In this document: piece after piece, positions 32,471-39,759 of the stretch | How the letters are laid out: every line of letters starts with the position of its first letter | Position numbering within the stretch: position 1 is the stretch's first letter | DNA from: PALSA-612 sp035652235 | Lineage (GTDB): Bacteria; Actinomycetota; Thermoleophilia; Gaiellales; Gaiellaceae | NCBI GenBank assembly: GCA_035652235.1 | Contig: DASREE010000018.1 | Coordinates: forward strand, 1-64,000 | Length of the DNA: 64,000 nt | Reading direction: 5' to 3' | The notes under the pieces: model-generated | The model's database searches: none | The model's input: only the letters and a program-made list of their open reading frames with translations | What the model was told of the DNA's origin: nothing | Program-made: the position numbers and the translations under genes

Positions 32471-33147
32471 GACGCTCGCAGGTAGCCGAAGTTCTCCCGC
32501 ACCAAGTCAACCGGACGCGTCAAGTCGCGCGTGCGGCCGATCTCGACGCCGGCGACGCGCGCCCCGGCGTCGATTGCCTGCTGGAAGGCGCGCGCGAGCT
32601 CGAACGGCGGTCCCGGGAGCCCGGCCAGCCGCGCGTGCACGGCCGCGCCGACAAGCCACAAGGGCGCCGCGGCGAGCGGGTTGTCGCCGTCGTCGTCGAC
32701 CACCCGCGTGACGATGCCCTCCTCCACCCGCACCGCCGTCCGCCCCGGTCCCGGCCCCGGCACCCGGCGGACGGCGATCGCCCCGTCGTGCCCCGCCGAG
32801 GCGGCCAGGAAGCGCCCCACGTCGCCGGGCGTGAACAGCGTGTCGGCGGCGACCGCCAGGTAGGGAGGGTCGAGCGCGGCGCGCCGCGCGGCGTCGGCCG
32901 AGCCGTCCGCGCGCGGCTGGCGGACGAAGCGGAGCTCGTGGTCGAAGCCGGCGAGGAGCGCCTCCACCTGCTCGGCGAGATGCCCCGTGACCACGGTCAC
33001 GCGGCCGACGCCGGCCGCTGCCAGCTCGCGCAGGACGGTGGCGATCACCGGCCGGCCGTCGATCGGCAGCACCGGCTTCGCGTAGCGCTCGGTGAGCGGG
33101 CGCAGCCGGCGCCCCTCGCCGGCCGCCATCACGACCGCCTCGATCAC
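32467..33147 (-). CDS. Sugar-phosphate nucleotidyltransferase
   Basis: A 226-residue enzyme of the NTP_transferase family, which forms NDP-sugars from sugar 1-phosphates. The N-terminal motif is VVMAAGEGRRLRPLTERYAKPVLPI (GxGxRxxPxTxxxxKP), followed by RPVIATVLRELAAAGVGRVTVVTGHLAEQVE. VAADTLF contains the metal-binding aspartate. It lacks a C-terminal left-handed beta-helix domain, so it is a single-domain enzyme. The GTG at 33147 overlaps the coaBC stop as GTGA. The sugar is unknown; the mannose-1-phosphate guanylyltransferase and glucose-1-phosphate thymidylyltransferase families are both possible. Confidence 0.87.
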   Translation of the reverse strand: MIEAVVMAAGEGRRLRPLTERYAKPVLPIDGRPVIATVLRELAAAGVGRVTVVTGHLAEQVEALLAGFDHELRFVRQPRADGSADAARRAALDPPYLAVAADTLFTPGDVGRFLAASAGHDGAIAVRRVPGPGPGRTAVRVEEGIVTRVVDDDGDNPLAAAPLWLVGAAVHARLAGLPGPPFELARAFQQAIDAGARVAGVEIGRTRDLTRPVDLVRENFGYLRAS

Positions 33148-34301
33148 GCGAGCAGCGCCTCGACGGCGTCGAGGACGGCCGCGGCGACGGCCTCCTTGGG
33201 CGCCCGCGGCAGCGCTCGCTCGCCGCCGCTCGAGACGAGGACGACCTCGTTCTCGGCCGCCTCGAAGCCGATGCCCGGCCGTGCGACGTCGTTGAACACG
33301 ATCAGGTCGGCGCGCTTGGCGGCGAGCTTCGCGCGCGCCCGGGCGAGACCCTCCTCGCCCGCGTCCGCGGCGAAGCCGACGAGCACCTGCGAGTCGCGGC
33401 GGCGTGCGCCGAGCTCGTGCAGGATGTCGACGGTCGGCTCCAGCTCGACCGTCCAGGGCCGTCCGTCCTTCGGCCGCTTGCCCTCGACGGGTACGGCCGG
33501 GCGGTAGTCGGCGACGGCGGCTGTCATCACCACCACCTCCGCGCTGCCGGCGCGGGCGAGCGCCTCGCGGGCCATGTCGTCGGCCGTCGGCGTGTCCACG
33601 ACCTCGACACCCGGTGGCGCGGGCACCGCCAGGTTGGCCGCGAGCAGGGTGACCTGGGCGCCGCGGCGGCGTGCCTCGGCCGCGATGGCGACGCCCATGC
33701 GGCCCGACGAGCGGTTGCCGAGGAAGCGGACCGCGTCCAGCGGCTCGCGCGTGCCGCCGGCGGAGACGAGGACGCGCCTGCCGGCGAGCAGGCCCGGCCG
33801 GGCGCCGAGCAGCTCGAGCGCCCGCTGGAAGATCGTCTCGGGCTCGCTCATCCGGCCGACGCCCGTGCCGCCTTCCGCCGCCTCGCCCTCCTCGGGCCCG
33901 ATCAGCTCGGCGCCGCGCGCGCGGAGCAGAGCGGCGTTCGCCTGCGTCGCCGGGTGCGCCCACATGCGCGGGCTCATCGCCGGTGCGACGAGCACGGGAC
34001 CGCGGTGGGCAAGCGCCGCCTGGGTGAGCACGTCGTCGGCGAGGCCGTGCGCCAGCCTCGCCAGGGTGTGCGCCGTCAGCGGCGCGACGACGAGCAGGTC
34101 GGCTGCCTCCAGGTGCGGGTAGGGACTCTCGCCGGCCGGGCGCCGCGCGAGGGCGCGGAAGGTGTCCGCGCGGACGAAACGGTCGGCGCCGCGCGTGACG
34201 ACCGGGATCACCTCGTGCCCGGCGCGCACGAACAGGCGCAGGAGCTCGCACGCCTTGTAGGCGGCGATGCCGCCGGTGACGCCGAGCAGTATGCGGGCCA
34301 T
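33144..34301 (-). CDS. coaBC: Bifunctional phosphopantothenoylcysteine decarboxylase / PPC synthetase
   Basis: It carries out two consecutive steps of coenzyme A synthesis. It has 385 residues. The N-terminal flavin-dependent CoaC domain starts ILLGVTGGIAAYKACELLR; the C-terminal CoaB domain starts VLVSAGGTREPLDAVRFLGNRSSGRMG and has the AAVADYRP motif. Two classical CoaC residues differ from E. coli. The PxMNxxMW motif reads APAMSPRMW (Asn to Ser), and the flap cysteine before GRM is replaced by glutamate in EGEAAEGGTGVGRM. Actinobacterial CoaBC proteins are known to vary here, so I do not regard it as inactive. The ATG at 34301 directly precedes the first strand. Next to rpoZ and gmk, as in many actinobacteria. 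Confidence 0.95.
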   Translation of the reverse strand: MARILLGVTGGIAAYKACELLRLFVRAGHEVIPVVTRGADRFVRADTFRALARRPAGESPYPHLEAADLLVVAPLTAHTLARLAHGLADDVLTQAALAHRGPVLVAPAMSPRMWAHPATQANAALLRARGAELIGPEEGEAAEGGTGVGRMSEPETIFQRALELLGARPGLLAGRRVLVSAGGTREPLDAVRFLGNRSSGRMGVAIAAEARRRGAQVTLLAANLAVPAPPGVEVVDTPTADDMAREALARAGSAEVVVMTAAVADYRPAVPVEGKRPKDGRPWTVELEPTVDILHELGARRRDSQVLVGFAADAGEEGLARARAKLAAKRADLIVFNDVARPGIGFEAAENEVVLVSSGGERALPRAPKEAVAAAVLDAVEALLA

Positions 34302-34361
34302 GCACCCATTCTGACCCGCACGCGGCCCGGCGGCGAGCGCCGCGCGCCGCGACGGCCGCGA

Positions 34362-34589
34362 TCAGGTCGTGTAGCGGTAGGTGATCTTGCCCTCGGCGAT
34401 CTCCTCGAGGGCCATCGTCAGGTAGTTCTTCGAGCGCGACTCGACGAGGGGCGGCAGCTCGTCGAACGTGCCCTCGCCGAGCTGGTGGTGGTAGTTGTTG
34501 ATCTGCCGCGCCCGCTTCGCGGCGACGATGACGAGCGCGTAGCGGCTGTCGCTGTTTCGGAAGAGCTTGTCGATGCGCGGCTGGATCAC
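34362..34589 (-). CDS. rpoZ: RNA polymerase omega subunit
   Basis: A 75-residue omega subunit that helps fold the beta-prime subunit. The sequence IDKLFRNSDSRYALVIVAAKRARQINNY matches the conserved helix (SRYxLVxxxAKRARQI), then SRSKNYLTMALEEIAEGKITYRY gives the C-terminal part. The start is GTG at 34589, overlapping the gmk stop as GTGA. The length is normal. The order gmk-rpoZ-coaBC is conserved among actinobacteria. Confidence 0.96.
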   Translation of the reverse strand: MIQPRIDKLFRNSDSRYALVIVAAKRARQINNYHHQLGEGTFDELPPLVESRSKNYLTMALEEIAEGKITYRYTT

Positions 34590-35167
34590 GGCTCCATGGT
34601 AGCGGCAGCTGCGATCTCCCGTTCGACGATGCCGGCGAGCTCGTCCACGGCGCGCTCGAGGTCGTCGTTCTCGACGACGTAGTCGAACAGGCTCGCCTGG
34701 CGAAGCTGGTTCTCGGCGAGGTCGAGCCGCTCCCCGATCTCCCCTGCGCTCTCGGTCGCACGCTCCCGCAGCCGCCGCTCCAGCTCGGCGAGCGGAGCGG
34801 TGACGAACACGGTCACGGCGCCGGGCAGCGTTTCCGCCACCCGCAGCGCGCCCTCCGTCTCGAGCTCGAGCACGCAGATCCGCCCCTCGCCCGCGATCCG
34901 GTCGACCTCGGAGCGGAGCGTCCCGTAGCGGTTGCCGGAGACGTAGGTGACGTGCTCGAGGAACTCGCCGTTCGCGACGCGCCGCGCGAAGTCGCCGTCT
35001 GAGAGGAAGTGGTAGTCGCGCCCGTCCTCCTCTCCGTCCCTCCTCAGGCGCGTGGTCGCGGAGACGGCGAGCTCGAGATCGGGCATGCGTTCGAGCAGCG
35101 CGCGGATGAGCGTCCCCTTCCCCGCGCCGGAGGGCCCCGTGATCACGATCACCGGCCGAGTCGCCAC
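34586..35167 (-). CDS. gmk: Guanylate kinase
   Basis: It phosphorylates GMP to GDP. It has 193 residues, standard length. The P-loop is ITGPSGAGKGTLIRALL. The GMP-binding region has SATTRLRRDGEEDGRDYHFLS and FLEHVTYVSGNRYGT. The lid carries RLRERATES. The GTG at 35167 was chosen because it starts just before the first strand. A TAGGGT hexamer lies 8 nt upstream, so it may have a near-leaderless start of its own. Coupled to rpoZ downstream. Confidence 0.97.
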   Translation of the reverse strand: MATRPVIVITGPSGAGKGTLIRALLERMPDLELAVSATTRLRRDGEEDGRDYHFLSDGDFARRVANGEFLEHVTYVSGNRYGTLRSEVDRIAGEGRICVLELETEGALRVAETLPGAVTVFVTAPLAELERRLRERATESAGEIGERLDLAENQLRQASLFDYVVENDDLERAVDELAGIVEREIAAAATMEP

Positions 35168-35257
35168 CGCTGGGAACCCTACGGATCGCGGCGCCAGTCC
35201 GCACAGGCATCTCCCGCCGCCGCCCGTCCGCTCCGGCCCGAGGGAGCGAGTCCGTTC

Positions 35258-35596
35258 TCAGCCGGGCGAGCGCCGAAAGAGGCCGATCAGCTCGGCGCGC
35301 TGGCGCTCGGACAGCCCGCCCACGGTCTTCGACTCGCTGATCCGGCACTGGTTCAGGTAGCGCTTTGCCTTCACCTGGCCGAACTTCGGAACTGCCATCA
35401 GCATGTCCAGGACCTTCGCCGTGGAGACGTAGTCGGGTGGGTCGCGCAGGATCTCGTCGATCCGCAGGTGGCCGAGCTTGAGGTCCTTCTTCAGCTGTGC
35501 GCGCTTGACGCGGATGTCGTTCGCCCGCCGGAGCGCGTCCATCCGCTGGTCGAGCGAGCGGGACGGCGCCTGGCTCTGGGTCTTCGACGCGACCAT
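35258..35596 (-). CDS. mihF: Actinobacterial integration host factor (mIHF)
   Basis: A 112-residue nucleoid protein of the actinobacterial IHF family, which is unrelated in fold to E. coli IHF. An N-terminal helix rich in charged residues (LDQRMDALRRANDIRVKRAQLKKDLK) is followed by the helix-two-turn-helix region with the motif VPKFGQVKAKRYLNQCRISESKTVGGL. This closely matches the conserved mIHF sequence. The ATG at 35596 is the usual start. The order mihF-gmk-rpoZ is a hallmark of actinobacteria and one of the best taxonomic clues in the window. Confidence 0.94.
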   Translation of the reverse strand: MVASKTQSQAPSRSLDQRMDALRRANDIRVKRAQLKKDLKLGHLRIDEILRDPPDYVSTAKVLDMLMAVPKFGQVKAKRYLNQCRISESKTVGGLSERQRAELIGLFRRSPG

Positions 35597-35608
35597 GCTG
35601 GGGCGTCG

Positions 35609-35614
35609 ATACTA
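35609..35614 (-). promoter_or_regulatory. Possible -10 box of mihF (TAGTAT)
   Basis: TAGTAT is a good -10 hexamer 12 nt before the mihF start. TTACGG at about 18 bp upstream is a weak -35. Confidence 0.4.
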
Positions 35615-35691
35615 ACACCGCTCGCGCGGCGACCGTAATCACCCGATCGAGCCATCGCCGCGGGCTCGAGGAGCCGCTGCGACGGCTCCGG

Positions 35692-36570
35692 TCAGGCGCC
35701 GGAGACGCCCATGGGAAGCGGTTGCGCGGGCGTTCCGCCCCCGTGGGCGACGCCTCGTGCCGCCTCCAGCGAGGGCAGCCCGAGCGCCTCCAGCTCGGCG
35801 GCCAGCTCCGCCCGGATGCGGACGGGGGCGTCGGGGTCCGAGAACAGGACCGTGCCGAGCGCGACCGAGCTCGCGCCGGCCGCGACGAGCTCGAGCGCGT
35901 GCCGTCCGGTCGAGACGCCGCCCATACCGACGATCGGGAGCCCCGTCGCGGCGTAGGCGCAGTAGACGGCCGCCAGAGCGACCGGCCGCAGGGCGGGGCC
36001 GGACATCCCCCCGCTGGCGTGGGCGAGCACCGGACGCAGCCGGTCGTCGAGAGCGAGCCCGCGGATCGTGTTCACGAGCGAGAGCCCGTCCGCGCCCGCG
36101 GCCTGCGCCGCCCGGGCGAGCTCGGCGACATCGGGGACGGCGGGCGACAGCTTCGCGTACAGCGGCTTTCCGGTCGCTGCGCGGGCCGCGGCGACGAGCT
36201 CGGACACGGTCCCGGTCGACGCGTCCACGTTGGGGCACGACAGGTTGAGCTCGATCGCCTCCACCTCGGCGCGCTCGTCGAGCCGGGCGCACGAGCCGGC
36301 GAAGTCGCGCTCGGAGAAGCCGCCGACGGACACCCACAGCGGCAGGCCGAGCGAGGCGAGTCGCGGCAGCGTGTCGGCGAGGAACCGCTCCAGCCCGGGA
36401 TTGGCGAGCCCGATCGAGTTCAGCATGCCGCAGTCGGTCTCGGCGATCCGCACCGGCCGGTTTCCCTCGCGCGGCTCGGGGGTGACCGTCTTCGTCACGT
36501 ACGCGTCCAGCTGGCTCGCGACCTCCGGAGCCGTGAGCGCGTCGAGGCAGCCGGAGGCGTTCAGCAGCAC
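35692..36570 (-). CDS. pyrD: Dihydroorotate dehydrogenase, class 1B catalytic subunit, N-terminus shortened
   Basis: Flavoenzyme that oxidises dihydroorotate to orotate. It has 292 residues. FMN and substrate motifs are present: LNASGCLDAL, ETDCGMLNSIGLANPG, IELNLSCPNVD (with the catalytic cysteine of 1B enzymes), KLSPAVPDVAE, GLSLVNTIRGLALD, GMGGVSTGRHALELVAAGASSVALGT. The catalytic cysteine in NLSCPN and the partner PyrK define type 1B. The first codon (GTG at 36570) falls directly before LLNASG, so about 20 residues of the usual N-terminal beta-hairpin are absent. The frame upstream has no other start. The TIG-domain gene ends only 4 bp before it. The enzyme may be functional if the missing hairpin is dispensable. 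Confidence 0.9.
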   Translation of the reverse strand: MLLNASGCLDALTAPEVASQLDAYVTKTVTPEPREGNRPVRIAETDCGMLNSIGLANPGLERFLADTLPRLASLGLPLWVSVGGFSERDFAGSCARLDERAEVEAIELNLSCPNVDASTGTVSELVAAARAATGKPLYAKLSPAVPDVAELARAAQAAGADGLSLVNTIRGLALDDRLRPVLAHASGGMSGPALRPVALAAVYCAYAATGLPIVGMGGVSTGRHALELVAAGASSVALGTVLFSDPDAPVRIRAELAAELEALGLPSLEAARGVAHGGGTPAQPLPMGVSGA

Positions 36571-36574
36571 GCCG

Positions 36575-38998
36575 TCACCAGACCGTGAACGCCGGGCCGG
36601 TGCCGGTGCCGCCCGCCGTCGTCACCTGCCAGTGCGCGACGCCCTTGCCCACGCTCGGCACGGTCGCGCGGATGATCGTCGGGGAGGTGACCGTGAACTC
36701 GGCTGCGACCCCGCGCAACGTCACCGACTGGACGTGCACGAAGCCCGTGCCGAAGATCGTCACCAGCGACCCGGCGCGGCCCCGGTTGGGGATGTAGCCG
36801 CGCACGACGGGCGGCTGCGCCGCGGCGGTGACCGTGAAGGACGTCGAGCTCGTCGCGCTGCCGAGCGGCGTCGTCACAGCAATCGGGCCGGTGGTCGCGC
36901 CGGCGGGGACCGTGGCCGTGATCTGCGTGTCCGACACGACGGCGTAGCTCGCCGCGGCCGTGCCGTTGAACGTCACCGCCGTCGCGCCCGTGAAACCCGT
37001 GCCCGCGACGGTGACGAGCGTGCCCGGAGGCCCGCTCGCCGGCGAGAAGCCGCCGATCGCAGGCGCGCCGTCGACGGTGAAGGGGCTCGTGCTGGTGGCG
37101 GTGCCGCTCGGGGTCGTGACCGTGATCGGGCCCGAGCCCGCGCCAGCCGGGACCCTGGCCGTGATCTGCGTCGCCGAGTCGACCGTGTACGCGGCCGCAA
37201 CCCCGTCGAACTGCACGGCGGTTGCCCCGGTCAGGTTCACACCGGCGATGGTGACCGCGGCGCCGACCGGCCCGTGGTCGGGCGCGAAGGAGGTGACCGC
37301 CGGAGCCGTCGACGGCGCGCTCGTGCAGGTCGGGAAGCGGAAGGAGGCGATCCTCGTCCGCCACGGCGCCGGCCCCGTCGTCGACAGGTACTCGTTCGAG
37401 TACCAGAACGTGCAGTCGTCCGTCGGGTCGACCACCATCGACGTGTAGTCGCCCCAGCGGCCGGAGACGTCCGTCTGCGAGCCGGTGCCGACCTGGATGC
37501 TCCCCTCGCCGGTGATCAGCCCGAGCGGGTCGCTCGCGAGCCGTCCGGCGTAGCGGATCGACGGGCGCACGGTGCCGTTCCCGAACGAGAAGCCGAGCGC
37601 GATGTCTCCCGAGGCGTCCATGGCCGCGCTGGCCATCCAGCGGTCCTTGTCGTCGGGGGCGTACGTCCCCTGCTGGTAGACGTTCCACTGGCCGCCCGGC
37701 GGCCTGCGCAGCTCGTACCAGCGGATACCCGCCCTGTTCAGGCCCCCGACGTCGACCGTGTGGTTGACGACGAGATCCTCGTACGAGCCGAAGTTGCGGT
37801 AGGCCAGCCGGTACATGAGCCGGTCGGAGATCGGGTCGAGACGCGCCACCGTCCCCGGCTGCGGGATGCCGAGCGCGATGTCCGAGTCGAACGAGGCGAC
37901 GGGGATCGGCGTCGCCTGCGTGAAGGTCGAGCTGGAGGGCGCCGTCCAGTCGACGTGGAAGTTCCACACCTCGAGCTGGTCGCGCGGGTAGCCCTGCGCG
38001 TCGTCGTCGACCTGCAGGAACGAGTTCGGCGTCCCGGGCGCGGGCTGCGTCCGTCCGTCGAGATCGGACGGGAGCAGCGAGTACAGCGACGGGTTCGCGA
38101 GGACGAACTCCACCGCCTGCGCCGACACCCCCGCGAGCAGCTTCGACCGGTCGAAGGCGACGACGGTGACGCCGGTGAACAGCGACCCCCCGCGGAAGTC
38201 GTTGACGGCCATGTAGTAGCCGTCCGGCCAGACGCCGAACTTCGGGTAGTCGTTGAGCAGGTTCTGAGTCGCGTCGCTGATCAGGAACTCGTAGCGGTAG
38301 TACGAGCCGGTCGCGTCGTCGCTCGTCGAGACGGCGAGGCACTGGTAGAAGGGGCCGCGCGGGTAGCTCGGCAGCGCGAACTGGCTGATCAGCCAGCGGT
38401 CGGCCAGCTGGTCGTACTGCACGATCGGGTCGCCGTCGTCCGTCGACTCGCAGGGTCCGCCGAACCCGGAGAAGAGCGTGTTCGTCGCGGCTGGGCCGTA
38501 CAGCCTGGCTCCCGTCTTCGAGTAGACGGCGAAGCTGAGGTTGACGGTCTCGACGATCTGCGTCCGCCCCACGTCCGCGTTCGTGTCCGGCGGGAGCACG
38601 GCGTTCACGTTCGACACACCGTCGAAGCTGCGCGAGATGGGCGGCATCACGGCCTGCGGCGCCGTCGTCTGCAGGCTCGGGTCGAAGCCGCCGGGGAGCG
38701 CGAACTCCGCCTTGCGCCGCGGATTCTCGGGCGCCTCCTTGAGCCCGCCGGGCGGAAACGACGGCGCGATCTCCCGCAGCGGTCGCGAGCGGTCGTGACG
38801 AAGCGCGCGCAGGACCCTGGGTCGGGCACGGGGCGCCGCCGCGTGGGCGTCGCGCACCTGCTCGACGCTCACCGCGTGCGTGTCGCCGACGGCGTCGTGC
38901 CCCTCGCCGAGGGCGACCGCGGCCAGGGCGAGCGGGAGCGCGGCTGCTGCCGCGAGGGCCCCCACCGTCCGGGGCGTCGATCTCCTCGGCACTCTCAT
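36575..38998 (-). CDS. Large secreted protein with three C-terminal TIG/IPT domains
   Basis: An 807-residue exported protein. A signal peptide occupies about residues 1-32 (RVPRRSTPRTVGALAAAAALPLALAAVALG). The first about 540 residues form one or more unrecognised, probably beta-propeller-like domains with repeated aromatic and aspartate-rich segments such as DYPKFGVWPDGYYMAVND, RWMASAAMDASGDIALGFS and GRWGDYTSMVVDPTDDCTFWY. Three tandem TIG/IPT immunoglobulin-like domains follow, each opening with a FAPDHGPVG, FSPASGPPG or YIPNRGRAG turn and ending FTV. There are few cysteines and no sortase or membrane anchor. The ATG at 38998 overlaps the pyrK stop (ATGA) and the stop lies 4 bp before pyrD, so it is embedded in the pyr operon. 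Function unknown; cell-surface or matrix role inferred. Confidence 0.9.
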   Translation of the reverse strand: MRVPRRSTPRTVGALAAAAALPLALAAVALGEGHDAVGDTHAVSVEQVRDAHAAAPRARPRVLRALRHDRSRPLREIAPSFPPGGLKEAPENPRRKAEFALPGGFDPSLQTTAPQAVMPPISRSFDGVSNVNAVLPPDTNADVGRTQIVETVNLSFAVYSKTGARLYGPAATNTLFSGFGGPCESTDDGDPIVQYDQLADRWLISQFALPSYPRGPFYQCLAVSTSDDATGSYYRYEFLISDATQNLLNDYPKFGVWPDGYYMAVNDFRGGSLFTGVTVVAFDRSKLLAGVSAQAVEFVLANPSLYSLLPSDLDGRTQPAPGTPNSFLQVDDDAQGYPRDQLEVWNFHVDWTAPSSSTFTQATPIPVASFDSDIALGIPQPGTVARLDPISDRLMYRLAYRNFGSYEDLVVNHTVDVGGLNRAGIRWYELRRPPGGQWNVYQQGTYAPDDKDRWMASAAMDASGDIALGFSFGNGTVRPSIRYAGRLASDPLGLITGEGSIQVGTGSQTDVSGRWGDYTSMVVDPTDDCTFWYSNEYLSTTGPAPWRTRIASFRFPTCTSAPSTAPAVTSFAPDHGPVGAAVTIAGVNLTGATAVQFDGVAAAYTVDSATQITARVPAGAGSGPITVTTPSGTATSTSPFTVDGAPAIGGFSPASGPPGTLVTVAGTGFTGATAVTFNGTAAASYAVVSDTQITATVPAGATTGPIAVTTPLGSATSSTSFTVTAAAQPPVVRGYIPNRGRAGSLVTIFGTGFVHVQSVTLRGVAAEFTVTSPTIIRATVPSVGKGVAHWQVTTAGGTGTGPAFTVW

Positions 38999-39759
38999 CT
39001 GGAGACGGATGCCGTCACGCTGCCACGCCTGCGCTCGGGCCCGGCATTCATAGCACACGTGGACGTTCGCATCGGATCGCGATCTTCCTTCCCAACCGCC
39101 TCGGCGCGCACGACCGGCCCGTCGACGCACAGCCGGCGGAGCGCACCGTCGATCTCGACCACGCACCCGTAGCAGGCGCCGTAGCCGCACGCCATCGGCG
39201 CCTCCCAGGCCAGCTGTGCGCTCGGGCAGCGCCTCGCCAGCGCCCGCAGCATCGGCTCCGGCCCGCACGCCAACACGTCGAACCCGTCCAAGTGACAGTC
39301 TGTTACAAGGGCTGGCTCGAGCACGACCTCCGCTCCGGGGAGGAGCGCCGCTGCCTCGGCGTAACGCTCGCTGCGGAAGCCGAGCACGGCCGGCGGCGAC
39401 CCGAGCGCCTGCGACAGGGAGGGAAGCGGTGCGACGCCGATGCCGCCCCCGACGAGCAGCGGGCGGCGGACGCGGAGGTCGAAGCCGCGACCGAGCGGAC
39501 CGAACACGGGAAGGCTGTCGCCCGGCTCGAGCTCGCACAGCGCCAGCGTCCCCGGCCCCACCGGGTCGACGAGAAAGGCGAGCTCGCCCGCAGAGGCGAG
39601 GCAGACGCTCATCGGCCGGGGCAGCACGCGTCCAGGCGGCGAGAGCATGAAGAACTGGCCGGGCGCACCCGGATCGACGTCCCGGCGCTCGAGACGGAGG
39701 AGCGTGTACGGCCCCACCGTCTCGCGGCCGGCGACCCTAAGCGCTCGTCGTCGCCGCAT
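38995..39759 (-). CDS. pyrK: Dihydroorotate dehydrogenase electron-transfer subunit, extended C-terminus
   Basis: Iron-sulfur/FAD subunit that passes electrons from PyrD to NAD. It has 254 residues. The FAD-binding barrel contains PGQFFMLSPPGRVLPRPMSVCLA, the NAD domain LLVGGGIGVAPLPSLSQALG and VLACGPEPMLRAL. The 2Fe-2S motif is ACGYGACYGCVVEIDGALRRLCVDGPV. Homologues end soon after this last motif. Here another 30-35 residues follow (EDRDPMRTSTCAMNAGPERR...), which look like non-conserved read-through up to the TIG gene start. The ATG at 39759 overlaps the end of carB by 23 bp. A 20-bp repeat copy lies within the gene and encodes LVTDCHLDG. Confidence 0.92.
   Translation of the reverse strand: MRRRRALRVAGRETVGPYTLLRLERRDVDPGAPGQFFMLSPPGRVLPRPMSVCLASAGELAFLVDPVGPGTLALCELEPGDSLPVFGPLGRGFDLRVRRPLLVGGGIGVAPLPSLSQALGSPPAVLGFRSERYAEAAALLPGAEVVLEPALVTDCHLDGFDVLACGPEPMLRALARRCPSAQLAWEAPMACGYGACYGCVVEIDGALRRLCVDGPVVRAEAVGKEDRDPMRTSTCAMNAGPERRRGSVTASVSR
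39047..39055 (-). promoter_or_regulatory. Possible extended -10 for the TIG-domain gene (TGCTATGAA)
   Basis: The element lies inside the 3' end of pyrK, about 49 bp before the TIG gene start, and resembles the TGCTAT elements at 24773 and 10288. The last base does not match the consensus. Confidence 0.3.
39289..39308 (-). repeat. 20-bp repeated motif TTGNAACAGACTGTCACTTG, copy 3
   Basis: This copy, on the minus strand inside pyrK, matches the two copies in ftsK at 4179-4198 and 4311-4330 in 19 of 20 positions. Confidence 0.8.

Noticed and set aside
33144..34301. CoaBC as an inactivated enzyme because Cys and Asn of the CoaC motifs are changed
   Set aside because: Actinobacterial CoaBC proteins are known to vary at these positions and the gene is intact and in an operon.
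36575..38998. TIG-domain gene as part of a prophage or transposon
   Set aside because: No integrase, transposase, terminal repeats or target duplication is visible next to it.
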